NCBI GenBank assembly: GCA_934444735.1
Contig: CAKSDE010000006.1
Location: 1-64,000 of the forward strand
Reading direction: 5' to 3'
DNA: 64,000 bases
Source: an uncultured Clostridia bacterium
Lineage (GTDB): Bacteria > Bacillota > Clostridia > UBA1381
Shown here piece after piece: positions 16,217 through 25,136 of this stretch. Position 1 is the stretch's first letter; every line of letters begins with the position of its first letter. Under the pieces are notes generated by a model that saw only the letters and a program-made list of their open reading frames with translations, was not told the origin of the DNA and did no database searches. The translations under genes were made by a program, and so were the position numbers.

Positions 16217-17404
16217 TTAATACTTTTTATCTATAAATTTCTTAAGTCTTTCTATACCCTCTACAATATTGTCCATTGCGGTTGCATATGACCATCTGAC
16301 ATACTTTTCTGCGCCGAATCCCGTACCGGGAACTACCGCAACAGAGGCAACCTGCAAAAACAATTCCGCAAAATCATCGGCATTGTTTATTATCTTACCG
16401 TAATACTCCTTGCCGATCAAATCCGAAATATTCATCATGATATAGAACGCACCGTGCGGCTTTTTGCATGATACACCGTCAATTTTGTTGATCTCTTCAA
16501 CCATGTAATCACGGCGTCTCATAAAATGAAGTCTCATTCTTTCCACTTCGGCATATCCGCCCTCCAGTGCCGCCAAAGCCGCCGCCTGTGCTATGGAGTT
16601 CGGGTTTGATGACGCGTGCGACTGAATATTTGCCATCGCCTTTGCAATTTGATCATTTGCGGCAGCAAAGCCTATTCTCCAACCTGTCATAGCAAAGGTT
16701 TTCGATACGCCGTTTATAACTATCGTCAAATCCTTGATCTTATCGTTAAATGACGCTATGCTCACGTGCTCGCCCTCGTATATCAGCTTTTCGTAAATTT
16801 CGTCCGATATAACGAATATATTATTCTCTACCGCAAAATCCGCGATAGCTTTAAGCTCTTCTCTTGTGTATACCATACCTGTCGGGTTTGACGGGCTGTT
16901 TAAAACGATCGCTTTAGTCTTGTCGGTAAGCGCACGCTTAAGATCGTCCACCGTCATCTTGAAATCGTTTTCTTCTTCGGTATTTATAATAACAGGCACA
17001 CCGTCCGCAAGCTTTATCATCTCGGGATAGCTTACCCAAAACGGCGCCGGAACGATAACTTCATCACCCGGGTTGCATATTGCCATAAACGCATTTACAA
17101 GCGAGTGCTTTGCGCCGTTTGAGACTACGATATTTGCCGGAGTATAGCTAAGACCGTTATCCTTTAAAAATTTATCTGCAACAGCTTTTCTCAAAGCCAA
17201 AGTACCTGCCGCCGGCGTATATTTTGTAAAGCCTGCGTTTATTGCGGCGATTGCCGCGTCTTTTATATGCTGCGGAGTATCAAAATCCGGCTCACCCGCG
17301 CCGAATCCGACAACATCTTCGCCGTTTGCTTTCATTTCCTTAAATTTAGAATCGATCGCCAGCGTCGGCGAAGGACTGATACATGATGCTTTTAGAGAAA
17401 TCAT
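16217..17404 (-). CDS. PLP-dependent aspartate/aromatic aminotransferase, class I
   Basis: A 395-residue fold-type I aminotransferase of the I-gamma/AspB group. Recognisable blocks: GFGAGEPDFDTPQHI near 35, NSPSNPTGMVY near 170, SDEIYEKLIY near 200, and the PLP-binding lysine in INGVSKTFAMTGWRIGFAA near 232. It transfers amino groups between aspartate (or other amino acids) and 2-oxoglutarate; exact specificity is open. ATG 17404 follows GGAGG by 8 bases and is preferred over an ATG that would contain that ribosome site. Single gene with its own terminator. Confidence 0.94.
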   Translation of the reverse strand: MISLKASCISPSPTLAIDSKFKEMKANGEDVVGFGAGEPDFDTPQHIKDAAIAAINAGFTKYTPAAGTLALRKAVADKFLKDNGLSYTPANIVVSNGAKHSLVNAFMAICNPGDEVIVPAPFWVSYPEMIKLADGVPVIINTEEENDFKMTVDDLKRALTDKTKAIVLNSPSNPTGMVYTREELKAIADFAVENNIFVISDEIYEKLIYEGEHVSIASFNDKIKDLTIVINGVSKTFAMTGWRIGFAAANDQIAKAMANIQSHASSNPNSIAQAAALAALEGGYAEVERMRLHFMRRRDYMVEEINKIDGVSCKKPHGAFYIMMNISDLIGKEYYGKIINNADDFAELFLQVASVAVVPGTGFGAEKYVRWSYATAMDNIVEGIERLKKFIDKKY

Positions 17405-17533
17405 CTGTCTAACCTCCAAAATATATTTTTGAATATCCCGATAAAAAATATTTCATCAAGATTTTCCCACAAGATATATAGTACACCATTTTTCCGAAAA
17501 AATCAAGACCTAAAATGTTATTTTTGAATTTTT

Positions 17534-18454
17534 TTATAAATTTTCCTGCAAAAACCGCTCCATATTTGTATAGGAAATTTTATTTACCAATTCTTCTTTA
17601 TAGCCTAATCTAAGCATTTCATCAAAAAGTCTGTCCATATCACACACACCCGTAATTTTGCATGGAAGGCATTCCACTCCGTCAAAATCGGCACCGATAC
17701 CGATTGTATCCTCACCGCCGAGCGAGAGAAAATGCTCGATATGCTTTATTATATCCGAAATCCCGGCGCTGCCCTTTTCGGACAGGAATTTAGGATACAG
17801 ATTTATCCCCACTCTTCCGCCGCTTTCTTTAATCCGCAAAAACTGATCATCTGTAAGATTGCGCATATTTTTACATATACTTCTCGAGCTTGAATGAGAT
17901 GCGATAAATGGCTTTTTACACACCTCTGCCGCATCGTAGAAGGATTTATCGTTCAAATGCGAAACATCGAGTATCATGCCGATTTTATTCATCTCGGCAA
18001 TAACCTTTGCACCGAAGTCCGAGAGTCCCGTTTCCTGTTCGCTTACCCCTCCTGCCAAATGATTTGAAAAATTCCAGGTAAGCGTCGCCATTCTCACACC
18101 CTGTCCGTACAAATCCGAAAGATCCGCTAAGGTTTGTATTGCTTCTCCTCCCTCAAGGCTCAGAAAAGCACATATTTTATCGGCATTTTTCTCATAGTCG
18201 GCAAAAGATTTGCAAACTGCGATTTTTCCGCCGCTTTTTGCCACCTCGCTCTTGACCTTTTCAATAATTGCATCTGCTCTCTTTTTTGCCGAAAGCCGAT
18301 ATTCGGGATCGATAAATGCCGCAAAAAACTGAGTATATCGCTTACCCCCAAGCTTTGCCAAATCAATATGAAGTCCGTTTTCAAAAAAGCCCATGCCCAA
18401 ATCCAGTGCCGCACTCGCAGTATCGCAGTGCGTATCAATCAGAGAATATTTCAT
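17534..18454 (-). CDS. Membrane dipeptidase (peptidase M19)
   Basis: A 306-residue metallo-dipeptidase of the renal dipeptidase family. Binuclear zinc ligands are visible: DTHCD (H and D near residue 7), the bridging glutamate in SLEGGEA near 118, histidines in DVSHLND and SHSSSR near 170-190, and the aspartate in GIGADFDG near 260. No signal peptide, so probably cytosolic cleavage of dipeptides. ATG 18454 follows TTGGAGGCAGTT; it overlaps the 3' end of yraN by 20 bp, indicating translational coupling. Confidence 0.93.
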   Translation of the reverse strand: MKYSLIDTHCDTASAALDLGMGFFENGLHIDLAKLGGKRYTQFFAAFIDPEYRLSAKKRADAIIEKVKSEVAKSGGKIAVCKSFADYEKNADKICAFLSLEGGEAIQTLADLSDLYGQGVRMATLTWNFSNHLAGGVSEQETGLSDFGAKVIAEMNKIGMILDVSHLNDKSFYDAAEVCKKPFIASHSSSRSICKNMRNLTDDQFLRIKESGGRVGINLYPKFLSEKGSAGISDIIKHIEHFLSLGGEDTIGIGADFDGVECLPCKITGVCDMDRLFDEMLRLGYKEELVNKISYTNMERFLQENL

Positions 18455-18788
18455 AACTGCCTCCAAATGCATTTTCTATATAGTTTACTTTGTTATCCTT
18501 TAAATATACCTCGCCCACATCAAATCGCATCTCACATTCGCGGTTTTCCAAGTACACCATTGCCGTCTTTATTATCTTTTTCATCTTTGATACTGTTACC
18601 GCCTCGCAAGGAAGTCCGTACAAGGTGGATTTTCGTGACTTCACCTCGCAAAACACGGTACATTCGCCGTCTTTTGCGATAATATCAATCTCGCCCCAGC
18701 GGCTGTGGAAATTCCTCTCCAGAATCCGCATACCCTTTTTTTCCATATATTCGCATATAATATCTTCGCCCGTTTTTCCAGAAGCCAT
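18435..18788 (-). CDS. yraN: YraN/UPF0102 endonuclease-like protein
   Basis: 117 residues, the usual family size. The restriction-nuclease-like core shows as RWGEIDIIAKDG followed by FCEVKSRKS, giving the D-(E)xK arrangement. Function unproven; the family is thought to act in recombination or repair. The start at 18788 follows GGGAGAGTGAG; a longer reading upstream lies inside rnhB. Order rnhB-yraN is conserved in many bacteria. Confidence 0.9.
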   Translation of the reverse strand: MASGKTGEDIICEYMEKKGMRILERNFHSRWGEIDIIAKDGECTVFCEVKSRKSTLYGLPCEAVTVSKMKKIIKTAMVYLENRECEMRFDVGEVYLKDNKVNYIENAFGGSYEIFSD

Positions 18789-18793
18789 AACAC

Positions 18794-19429
18794 TCACTCT
18801 CCCAAAAGCTTTTTTAAAAATGTTTTTCTGTGAATCTCGCACGGGCCGTATTTTAAGATTGCCTCGGTATGTGCTTTTGTGCCGTAGCCTTTGTGCTTTT
18901 CAAAGCCGTATTCGGGGTATTTTTCCGCCATTTGGATTATGTAGCGGTCCCTTGAAACTTTTGCCAAAATAGACGCTGCGGCAATGCTTATGCTTTTTGC
19001 GTCCCCCTTTACGATCGTTTCATGCGGCAGAGTCATATTTTTTATACTGTTTCCGTCTATCAGCACGAAATCGGGAGGCACGCTCAGCGAATTAACCGCA
19101 CCGTTCATCGCCATATGCGTTGCATTTAGGATATTCACCTCGTCTATCGTCTTTTCATCAACACTGTATACGGCATATGCTATCGAATTTTCGATTATCA
19201 CATCATAAAGCTCCTCTCTCTTTTTTTCCGAGAGCTTTTTCGAGTCATTTATGCCGTCGATTCTCGCACCCGGCTTTAATATCACCGCGGCGGCATAAAC
19301 CGGTCCCGCCAAAGGTCCGCGCCCGGCTTCATCAACCCCTGCTATATATTCATATTCTAAAAGACCTCTCTCATATTCCCACATTACCTCCTGGCGCTCC
19401 AGTTCCTGTTCCTTTGTAAGCCTTGCCAT
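18794..19429 (-). CDS. rnhB: Ribonuclease HII
   Basis: A 211-residue RNase HII that cuts RNA in RNA-DNA hybrids and removes single ribonucleotides. Catalytic motif VDEAGRGPLAGPV near residue 30 (D and E), further acidic residue in FVLIDGNS near 121, and the family block SISIAAASILAKVSRDRYI near 147. Ribosome site AAAGGAGAAATG. First gene of the rnhB-yraN-dipeptidase set; directly upstream sits element copy 2, so the promoter must lie in or near that element. Confidence 0.96.
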   Translation of the reverse strand: MARLTKEQELERQEVMWEYERGLLEYEYIAGVDEAGRGPLAGPVYAAAVILKPGARIDGINDSKKLSEKKREELYDVIIENSIAYAVYSVDEKTIDEVNILNATHMAMNGAVNSLSVPPDFVLIDGNSIKNMTLPHETIVKGDAKSISIAAASILAKVSRDRYIIQMAEKYPEYGFEKHKGYGTKAHTEAILKYGPCEIHRKTFLKKLLGE

Positions 19430-19457
19430 ATTTCATTTCTCCTTTGTTTTTTTACTT

Positions 19458-19672
19458 TAGGTAATTGTAAAACTAACGTTTTCCAATTAAAATTCTTAGG
19501 TAGAAATAAAAAGTTCCGGCCGATTTTAATTTTACGGCAGGTTGAAACTTTTTATTTCAGCCAAAAATGACGCACATGTCGTCATTTTTGATTACAAATC
19601 AGGGGTTAGCACCCCCGATACCCCCCATAAGAATGGTGGCTAATTGTAAAATTTACATTTTACAATTACCTA
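19458..19672. mobile_element. MITE-like multi-hairpin element, copy 2
   Basis: A 215-bp element nearly identical to the one at 15940 and in the same orientation. Its terminal inverted repeat is intact: TAGGTAATTGTAAAA with TTTTACAATTACCTA. The 10-bp TTTTTTACTT flanks both sides (19448-19457 and 19673-19682), a likely target duplication. No credible coding frame. It occupies most of the 415-bp gap between rnhB and the DUF4364 gene. Confidence 0.78.
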
Positions 19673-19717
19673 TTTTTTACTTAATAAAGCTAATCAGCAA
19701 CAATCATACTTTTTGTT

Positions 19718-19751
19718 TCTTTTCTTGCGTTCCGGAGTTTTTTAACATCCC
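19718..19751 (-). repeat. Dispersed CTCCG-AACGCA motif, inverted copy
   Basis: On the minus strand this reads GGGATGTTAAAAAACTCCGG then AACGCAAGAAAAGAA, matching segments at 20401 and 41181. It lies in the gap upstream of the DUF4364 gene. Function unknown. Confidence 0.55.
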
Positions 19752-19844
19752 ATAAAAAAATTTAAATTTATTTTCATTTTATTATATCATTTTTTTTGAA
19801 AATATGCTATAATAATTTTAAGAAAATTTTTAGGATGTGACAAA

Positions 19845-20396
19845 ATGGAATACAACAGAGAAATAACCGATATGATAATGATACAATATATAATCCTTTA
19901 CACGCTGGCGCAAGCCGACAGGATCGTGACGCACAGCCAGCTTACGACGCTTGTATTGGATAACTGCAACATCAATTTTGCGGATTTTCAGATAGCTTTG
20001 GATAATCTCTCAAGTATAGGCTTTGTGCGGCTTTTTACCGCAAACGACAATAATCAGTACTGCGAGCTTTTACCAAAAGGAGTCGAGTCGAACGGATTTT
20101 TTCAAGGCTCAATCCCGATTTATATAAGAGAGCCTATAAAAAAATCCATAGCGCCGTTTTTCCATGAAGAAGAATTGAAAAAGAGTATACGCGCGGATCT
20201 GATGCCGTTAAATGAGAAGGAATTTTTGGCAGAGTGCGGAATCTTTGAGGGAAAAACTCCGCTCATGCAGCTTTCGGTATACGGCGGCACGCGGGAGATG
20301 GCGGCAGATATGATAAGAAACTTCAAAAAAGATCCCGAAAAGATATATCGGCTTATCATGAAAGCACTGACTGAAGAAGAAAATCAAGACACATAA
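19845..20396 (+). CDS. DUF4364 family protein
   Basis: 183 residues. The N-terminal half (about 5-80) looks like a winged helix: MIMIQYIILYTLAQADRIVT, then TTLVLDNCNINFADFQIALDNLSSIGFV in separate helices, then LLPKG. The family is found in Clostridia and presumed to be transcriptional, but I know of no defined target. AGGATG lies 7 bases before the ATG. It stands alone, followed by dispersed repeat sequence and a palindromic terminator. Confidence 0.85.
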   Translation: MEYNREITDMIMIQYIILYTLAQADRIVTHSQLTTLVLDNCNINFADFQIALDNLSSIGFVRLFTANDNNQYCELLPKGVESNGFFQGSIPIYIREPIKKSIAPFFHEEELKKSIRADLMPLNEKEFLAECGIFEGKTPLMQLSVYGGTREMAADMIRNFKKDPEKIYRLIMKALTEEENQDT

Positions 20397-20400
20397 AAAA

Positions 20401-20504
20401 GGGCTGTTAAAAAGCTCCGCAACGCAGGAAAAGAAGTAAAATACAGATGTATTATTTGAAATATGTTTGCCACGATTTAGTTTTATTAAAGCAGAAAAAT
20501 CAAA
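20401..20504 (+). repeat. Dispersed CTCCG-AACGCA motif and AT-rich trailer
   Basis: Begins GGGCTGTTAAAAAGCTCCGC and continues AACGCAGGAAAAGAA, matching segments at 19718 (inverted) and 41181. It leads into the palindromic terminator at 20505; the 41181 copy also leads into such a palindrome, so motif and palindrome may form one unit. Confidence 0.6.
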
Positions 20505-20539
20505 GGCTGTAAAAAAAATCAATTGATTTTTTTACAGCC
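20505..20539. terminator. Palindromic terminator, TCAATTGA family
   Basis: GGCTGTAAAAAAAATC-AATT-GATTTTTTTACAGCC, a near-perfect palindrome without a real loop spacer. Other members are at 21837, 41222 and 51681, with relatives at 41131 and 53014. Confidence 0.8.
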
Positions 20540-20608
20540 CCATTTTTTATTTTTTTATCACAATCCCCGTTTTTTAATCGTGTTATATTGTGAAAGGAGT
20601 TGATAATA

Positions 20609-21094
20609 ATGTTAAGATCAGCTCGGCCGACTGATGAACAAATAGAAAATGCCCTGAACAGTTATTCAAATATGCTCTTCAAGCTATGCTTTACACTTCT
20701 CGGGAATAATGCAGACGCAGAGGACGCACTGAGTGAAACGTTTTTTAAATACATAAAAAAATCGCCTGTGTTTTGCGACAGCGAACATGAAAAAGCCTGG
20801 CTTTTGAAGGTAGCGAGAAATGTATGCCGCGATATGGGGCGGTTTCGGAAATCGCACTCAGCTTTAAATATAGACGATCTCTACGATTTATGCCAAGATG
20901 ACGAGACGGTCGGTATAATGGAGGAAATTACGGCACTCCCCGAAAAATATAAAACGGTAATTCATCTCTATTATATCGAGGGTTATTCGGGCGAAGAGAT
21001 TGCCGAAATCCTCTCGATAACCCCTGCCGCCGTAAGAAAACGGCTGCAATATGCAAGAGAAATGTTAAAATTTGAAATAGAAAAGGAGCGGTAA
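20609..21094 (+). CDS. ECF-family RNA polymerase sigma factor
   Basis: 161 residues: region 2 (YSNMLFKLCFTLLGNNADAE near 15-35, then ALSETFFKYI) and region 4 (LPEKYKTVIHLYYIEGYS near 111, EEIAEILSITPAAVRKRL). An extracytoplasmic-function sigma that should recruit polymerase to a small stress regulon. ATG 20609 lies 9 bases after AAAGGAG; an in-frame TTG three codons earlier is too close to the ribosome site. Followed 2 bp later by its likely membrane-anchored anti-sigma. Confidence 0.93.
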   Translation: MLRSARPTDEQIENALNSYSNMLFKLCFTLLGNNADAEDALSETFFKYIKKSPVFCDSEHEKAWLLKVARNVCRDMGRFRKSHSALNIDDLYDLCQDDETVGIMEEITALPEKYKTVIHLYYIEGYSGEEIAEILSITPAAVRKRLQYAREMLKFEIEKER

Positions 21095-21096
21095 AA

Positions 21097-21828
21097 ATGA
21101 AAGAATATGATTACAAAAACGCAATGGATAAAATAAACATTCCTCAAAATATGCAAAAAAACCTCTTAAACAAACTAACAAACAAAAAGGAGAGATTTAT
21201 TATGAAGAAAAAATCAATTTTAATTGCCGCAGCTGCCTGCTTATGTATCGGTTCTATCGCTTTTGCGGCAGGAAACACTATATTTTCAAGAAAGTCAAGT
21301 TCATCGTCAATCCCGGAATATAAAAAGCTCCCCACCGCCGAAGAATGCATGAAAGACGTCGGATATGTGCCGTATCTTATCGAAAACTTTGACAACGGCT
21401 ATACCTTTTCCGGCGGCAATATAGTAAAAAATTCAAGCAATGATGAAAACGGCAAGTCTGTAGAAAAATTCAAATCATATAACTTCATTTATGAAAAAGA
21501 CGGCAATAGGGTTTATTTTTCAGAGGAGAAGTTCAGCTCTCCCGATACTCTTCACGGCGAACAGGTCACACTCTCAAACGGCGCTGTGGCATATTATGCC
21601 GATGACACCTACAAATTCGTGCCGCCCGATTATGAGCTGACCGATGAGGACAAAAAAGCCGAAAAGAACGGCGAACTTACAATCAGCTACGGCAGCGATG
21701 AAGTGGAATACAGCCAAATCCGCTCATTTTATTGGGCAGAGGGCGATATGCACTACGGTTTAATGCAGACTGACGGCGAGCTTGCAAAAGACGATTTTAC
21801 AAAAATGGCAGAAGAAATAATAAAGTAA
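21097..21828 (+). CDS. Membrane-anchored putative anti-sigma protein
   Basis: 243 residues: a short charged cytoplasmic N-terminus (1-35), one hydrophobic segment (ILIAAAACLCIGSIAFAAG, about 41-59), then an extracytoplasmic domain with DUF4367-like character (GYVPYLIENFDNGYTFSG near 88-105). Gene order and topology fit an anti-sigma of the upstream ECF factor; there is no zinc-finger motif. A second good ribosome site (AAGGAGAG) sits inside the gene, 7 bases before the in-frame ATG at 21202 (Met36), which would give a form starting with a signal-peptide-like sequence and lacking the cytoplasmic part. Confidence 0.8.
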   Translation: MKEYDYKNAMDKINIPQNMQKNLLNKLTNKKERFIMKKKSILIAAAACLCIGSIAFAAGNTIFSRKSSSSSIPEYKKLPTAEECMKDVGYVPYLIENFDNGYTFSGGNIVKNSSNDENGKSVEKFKSYNFIYEKDGNRVYFSEEKFSSPDTLHGEQVTLSNGAVAYYADDTYKFVPPDYELTDEDKKAEKNGELTISYGSDEVEYSQIRSFYWAEGDMHYGLMQTDGELAKDDFTKMAEEIIK

Positions 21829-21836
21829 CATAAAAA

Positions 21837-21872
21837 GGCTGTAAAAAAAGTCAATTGACTTTTTTTACAGCC
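21837..21872. terminator. Palindromic terminator, TCAATTGA family
   Basis: A perfect 36-bp palindrome, GGCTGTAAAAAAAGTCAA with its complement. It lies between the convergent anti-sigma gene and rho and should stop both. Confidence 0.88.
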
Positions 21873-21878
21873 CCTTTT

Positions 21879-23180
21879 CTATTGCATTTTACTGTTTATA
21901 ATCTTTGCCATCTCTTTATTGTCATTGCTCTTTCGGATATAGTGCAAAAATACATTCATCGCATCCGTAGGAGTCTGGCGTGAAAGCTCGCGTCTGAGCT
22001 TCCAGATAGCCTCGTTTTCATCACGCGTCAGCAGATCATTCTCTCTTCTCGTTCCCGATTTTAATATATCGATTGCAGGGAATATCCGTCTTTCCTGCAA
22101 GGTTCTGTCGAGCTTCAATTCCATATTTCCCGTACCCTTAAATTCCTCAAATATCACATCGTCCATACGGCTCCCCGTTTCGACCAAAGCAGTTGCCAGA
22201 ATCGTAAGACTTCCGCCCTCCTCGATATTTCTCGCCGCACCGAAAAATTTCTTCGGCTTTATCAATGCGTCCGGATCAAGACCTCCCGAAAGCGTTCTTC
22301 CCGTCGGCGTAACCGTCAGATTATACGCGCGCGCAAGACGCGTTATCGAGTCCAAAAGCACAACAACATCTTTTTTCTGCTCAACCAATCGCTCGGCGCG
22401 CTCCAAAACCATCTCGGCAACCTTTGTATGATTCTCGGGTGTCTGATCAAAAGTGGAGTATATAACATCTCCGTCTATCGAGCGGCGCATATCGGTAACC
22501 TCCTCGGGGCGCTCATCTATTAAGAGTACAATTAAATATACATCGGGGTAATTTTTTGTAATCGACTGAGCAATCTGCTTTATTATAGTTGTTTTGCCGG
22601 CTTTGGGCGGCGCTACAATCATACCTCTCTGACCTTTTCCAATCGGTGAGACAATATCTATAATTCTCGCAGCCGATTTCATCTCATCGCCCGTATCGAG
22701 AGTGAGCCGCTCTTTCGGGTATATCGGAGTGAGCCGCTCGAAATTTTTGCGCTTTAGGGCAATCTCCAAAGGATCGCCGTTTATGGTTTTTACGAACAAA
22801 AGCGGCGAATATTTGTCCTCGTCCTGGGACGGACGGCAGTCACCGCAGATTTCATCTCCAGTCTTTAAATTAAATCTGCGTATCTGCACCGGCGATACAT
22901 ATACATCGTTCGGTCCCGGCAGATAATTCTCAAAGCGCAAAAATCCGAATCCGTCGCTCATTACGTCCAAAACGCCGCACACCTCAACAACATCTGCCGG
23001 GCGCTGCTTTTTTTGCGGCTTTTTCTCTTCCTCTTTCGGCTTCAGTTTTTCTCTCGCCTCGCGTATTGCCGCAATAAGCTCATCTTTTTTCATCGAAGAA
23101 ACCTTCGGCACTTCCAATCCCAAAGCAATCTGCTTTAAGTCCTCTTTATTTTTTCTTTCCAATGCTACTCCGTCTTGCAT
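21879..23180 (-). CDS. rho: Transcription termination factor Rho
   Basis: A 433-residue hexameric RNA helicase that releases RNA polymerase. An N-terminal Rho-N helical part (1-45), a lysine-rich linker, the RNA-binding cold-shock-like fold (VMSDGFGFLRFENYLPGPND near 73), Walker A in APPKAGKTTIIKQ near 190, Walker B in VVVLLDSITRLARAYN near 272, and the Q/R-loop region LSGGLDPDAL. Complete by family length. Last gene of an eight-gene operon, 19 bp after cvpA, ending in a palindromic terminator. Confidence 0.97.
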   Translation of the reverse strand: MQDGVALERKNKEDLKQIALGLEVPKVSSMKKDELIAAIREAREKLKPKEEEKKPQKKQRPADVVEVCGVLDVMSDGFGFLRFENYLPGPNDVYVSPVQIRRFNLKTGDEICGDCRPSQDEDKYSPLLFVKTINGDPLEIALKRKNFERLTPIYPKERLTLDTGDEMKSAARIIDIVSPIGKGQRGMIVAPPKAGKTTIIKQIAQSITKNYPDVYLIVLLIDERPEEVTDMRRSIDGDVIYSTFDQTPENHTKVAEMVLERAERLVEQKKDVVVLLDSITRLARAYNLTVTPTGRTLSGGLDPDALIKPKKFFGAARNIEEGGSLTILATALVETGSRMDDVIFEEFKGTGNMELKLDRTLQERRIFPAIDILKSGTRRENDLLTRDENEAIWKLRRELSRQTPTDAMNVFLHYIRKSNDNKEMAKIINSKMQ

Positions 23181-23199
23181 AAGACACCTCTTTCATATT

Positions 23200-23847
23200 T
23201 TACATAAACATTTTTACAATTATATTGTTATTATAGAAAATTTTCGTTATATAGGTTCTTGCCACCGCCTCTTTAAATAAAGCCGAATACTCGGGCGGCA
23301 GTAAAAATGCCAAAGCCGCACACGCGATATAAATAATTATAGTCGCATTTATCAAGCCGACCAAAACACCCAGGACTTTATTGGCAAATCCGAAAATTTT
23401 TAAATGACAGAAAAGCTCCAAAAGCTTAAATACCAGAAAAACGGCTATCTTCACTACAAAAAACAGCAGTACCGACGCGATAATTCTTATAATTAAAGCA
23501 GAGGTTTCGTCTGCCGCCGTCTGCATAACGTCATTTTTGGTATCGTCAATATTTTTAAGCGTTTTATTTAACGATTCCTCCATAAAATCGGGCAGTCCGC
23601 TCCCCTGAATCTGCGTTGTCTCATCTTCTTTTACCATAGCGCCGCTCACCTGCTCTCTCACATATCCGCCCATTGCCGAATCTGCGACAACGCCCTCGAA
23701 AACAGGCGAAAACAGTGAAATCAGAACAACGGTCAGGACGAGCGAAAGTATAGTCTGAGTGGACTTTAAAAAGCCTTTTGATTTAAAGTACATCGCCGAT
23801 CCGATATAGATCGCAATCACCGCCATATCCAAAACAAGCCAAAACAT
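23200..23847 (-). CDS. CvpA-family membrane protein
   Basis: 215 residues with an N-terminal membrane helix pair, an extracytoplasmic loop (about 50-115) and further helices (about 118-195), as in CvpA proteins (colicin V production/biofilm family). Role in this organism unknown. Its ATG overlaps the stop of the DUF5711 gene (TAATG), so the two are coupled. Confidence 0.82.
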   Translation of the reverse strand: MFWLVLDMAVIAIYIGSAMYFKSKGFLKSTQTILSLVLTVVLISLFSPVFEGVVADSAMGGYVREQVSGAMVKEDETTQIQGSGLPDFMEESLNKTLKNIDDTKNDVMQTAADETSALIIRIIASVLLFFVVKIAVFLVFKLLELFCHLKIFGFANKVLGVLVGLINATIIIYIACAALAFLLPPEYSALFKEAVARTYITKIFYNNNIIVKMFM

Positions 23848-25136
23848 TATTTCTTCGCCTCCTGTGATTTAGCGTTCGTTTTCAAAAATTCAATACTCGA
23901 GTTATATGCGATAAAAATATTATTTGAATCTATAATATATGCCTTTTTTATATCACGCGAGCAGGAATACTTCGATACAACATTTCCGTCCATATCGGTT
24001 ATAATCACCGTTCTTTCATCATTGTACAAAATACGGTTATCCGACACGTCCACGAAATCGGGAAGCACATCGATTTTTACCGACGCTTTTTCCTTGCCTG
24101 CCGCAGAAATTATTCCCAGCTCCGACGTATTGTTGTTATCAAGCGCAATCGCCTTTGTGCCGCCCTCCGACATCGTATAACGCGTGATTTTCTTTTCGCC
24201 CAGCTCATACGTCCATCTTACCTTTCCCGCACCGCTTATTCCGTACACGGCATTATCCGCATACGCATTCAGGGTATCTCCGTTAAAGTCAACGTCAAAG
24301 ACCAAGCTGTCCGCCAGATCAAGCTCCGCATCAGCTCCGGATTTTTCTATATTGAAAAAGTACACCTTTGAGGACACACCGTTATCGGCGTCCAAAAGCG
24401 CCGCCCCCAGCCGTCTCGATTCCGAAATATCCGCACTTATAACGCTGTATTTGCCGGAATTCCACAAATACACCTCATCGCCCGACTTGTTGTATACTCC
24501 TATGCTGCCCTTATAGTTTCCGCGGTCATACACCACAGCAACATCTCCGCCTGCCGAAACCGATGCGGTTTTTATCGTCCCGTCAACGCTCTTTTCGTAA
24601 ACTTTTTTTGACGCGTTATACATAGCAAATTTTGTACCGTTTTTCTCAAATATCAGGATATTGCTGCCGCCCACCTTCAAAACAGGTGCAGATATTTGCA
24701 GATTTGCCGACCATCTCTCCTTTGCGTTTTTGTTGTAGAAGGTCATTTTTGTTTCATCGACCGCCAATATGCCGCCCGAATACTTGGCAAATCTTGCGTT
24801 TTTAGCGCCGTCAAATGCGATATTCGTACCGCTGTAGCCGATATTGGTAGACTGATGCTCTTTATTGTCCGCCTCGGTCTTTTGATCGATTTCATCTTGT
24901 TTTTTCTGTTTTTCCTCCTCGTATTGCTTTACAAGCTCCTCATACTGCTTTTCTTCGTCTGTCTGCTCCTCTTTTACCGGAATATTAAGCTTTTTCATTA
25001 TCGCATTCATATTGCTCTTAAAATTTGAACCGTAATTTTTAAAAAATTCCGAACCCGTAGAGCTCATAAAAAATGCAAATCCCACAGCTCCCAGCAAAAC
25101 TGCTGTTATTACAATAATACCGACCTTCTTTTTCAT
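23847..25136 (-). CDS. DUF5711 family membrane-anchored beta-propeller-like protein
   Basis: 429 residues: an N-terminal membrane anchor (VGIIVITAVLLGAVGFAFFM, 5-24), a highly charged coiled-coil-like stretch rich in E, K and Q (about 57-92), and then repeats of short beta strands with alternating hydrophobic pattern (about 100-420) resembling PQQ/WD-type propellers. I recognise it as DUF5711, conserved in Clostridia without known function. ATG 25136 overlaps the truA stop (TGATG), with GGAGG 9 bases upstream. Confidence 0.8.
   Translation of the reverse strand: MKKKVGIIVITAVLLGAVGFAFFMSSTGSEFFKNYGSNFKSNMNAIMKKLNIPVKEEQTDEEKQYEELVKQYEEEKQKKQDEIDQKTEADNKEHQSTNIGYSGTNIAFDGAKNARFAKYSGGILAVDETKMTFYNKNAKERWSANLQISAPVLKVGGSNILIFEKNGTKFAMYNASKKVYEKSVDGTIKTASVSAGGDVAVVYDRGNYKGSIGVYNKSGDEVYLWNSGKYSVISADISESRRLGAALLDADNGVSSKVYFFNIEKSGADAELDLADSLVFDVDFNGDTLNAYADNAVYGISGAGKVRWTYELGEKKITRYTMSEGGTKAIALDNNNTSELGIISAAGKEKASVKIDVLPDFVDVSDNRILYNDERTVIITDMDGNVVSKYSCSRDIKKAYIIDSNNIFIAYNSSIEFLKTNAKSQEAKK

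Noticed and set aside
19567..19755. 62-residue open frame across the MITE-like element
   Set aside because: Runs out of the element into unrelated sequence, has no ribosome site, and copy 1 differs by a one-base indel that breaks the same frame.
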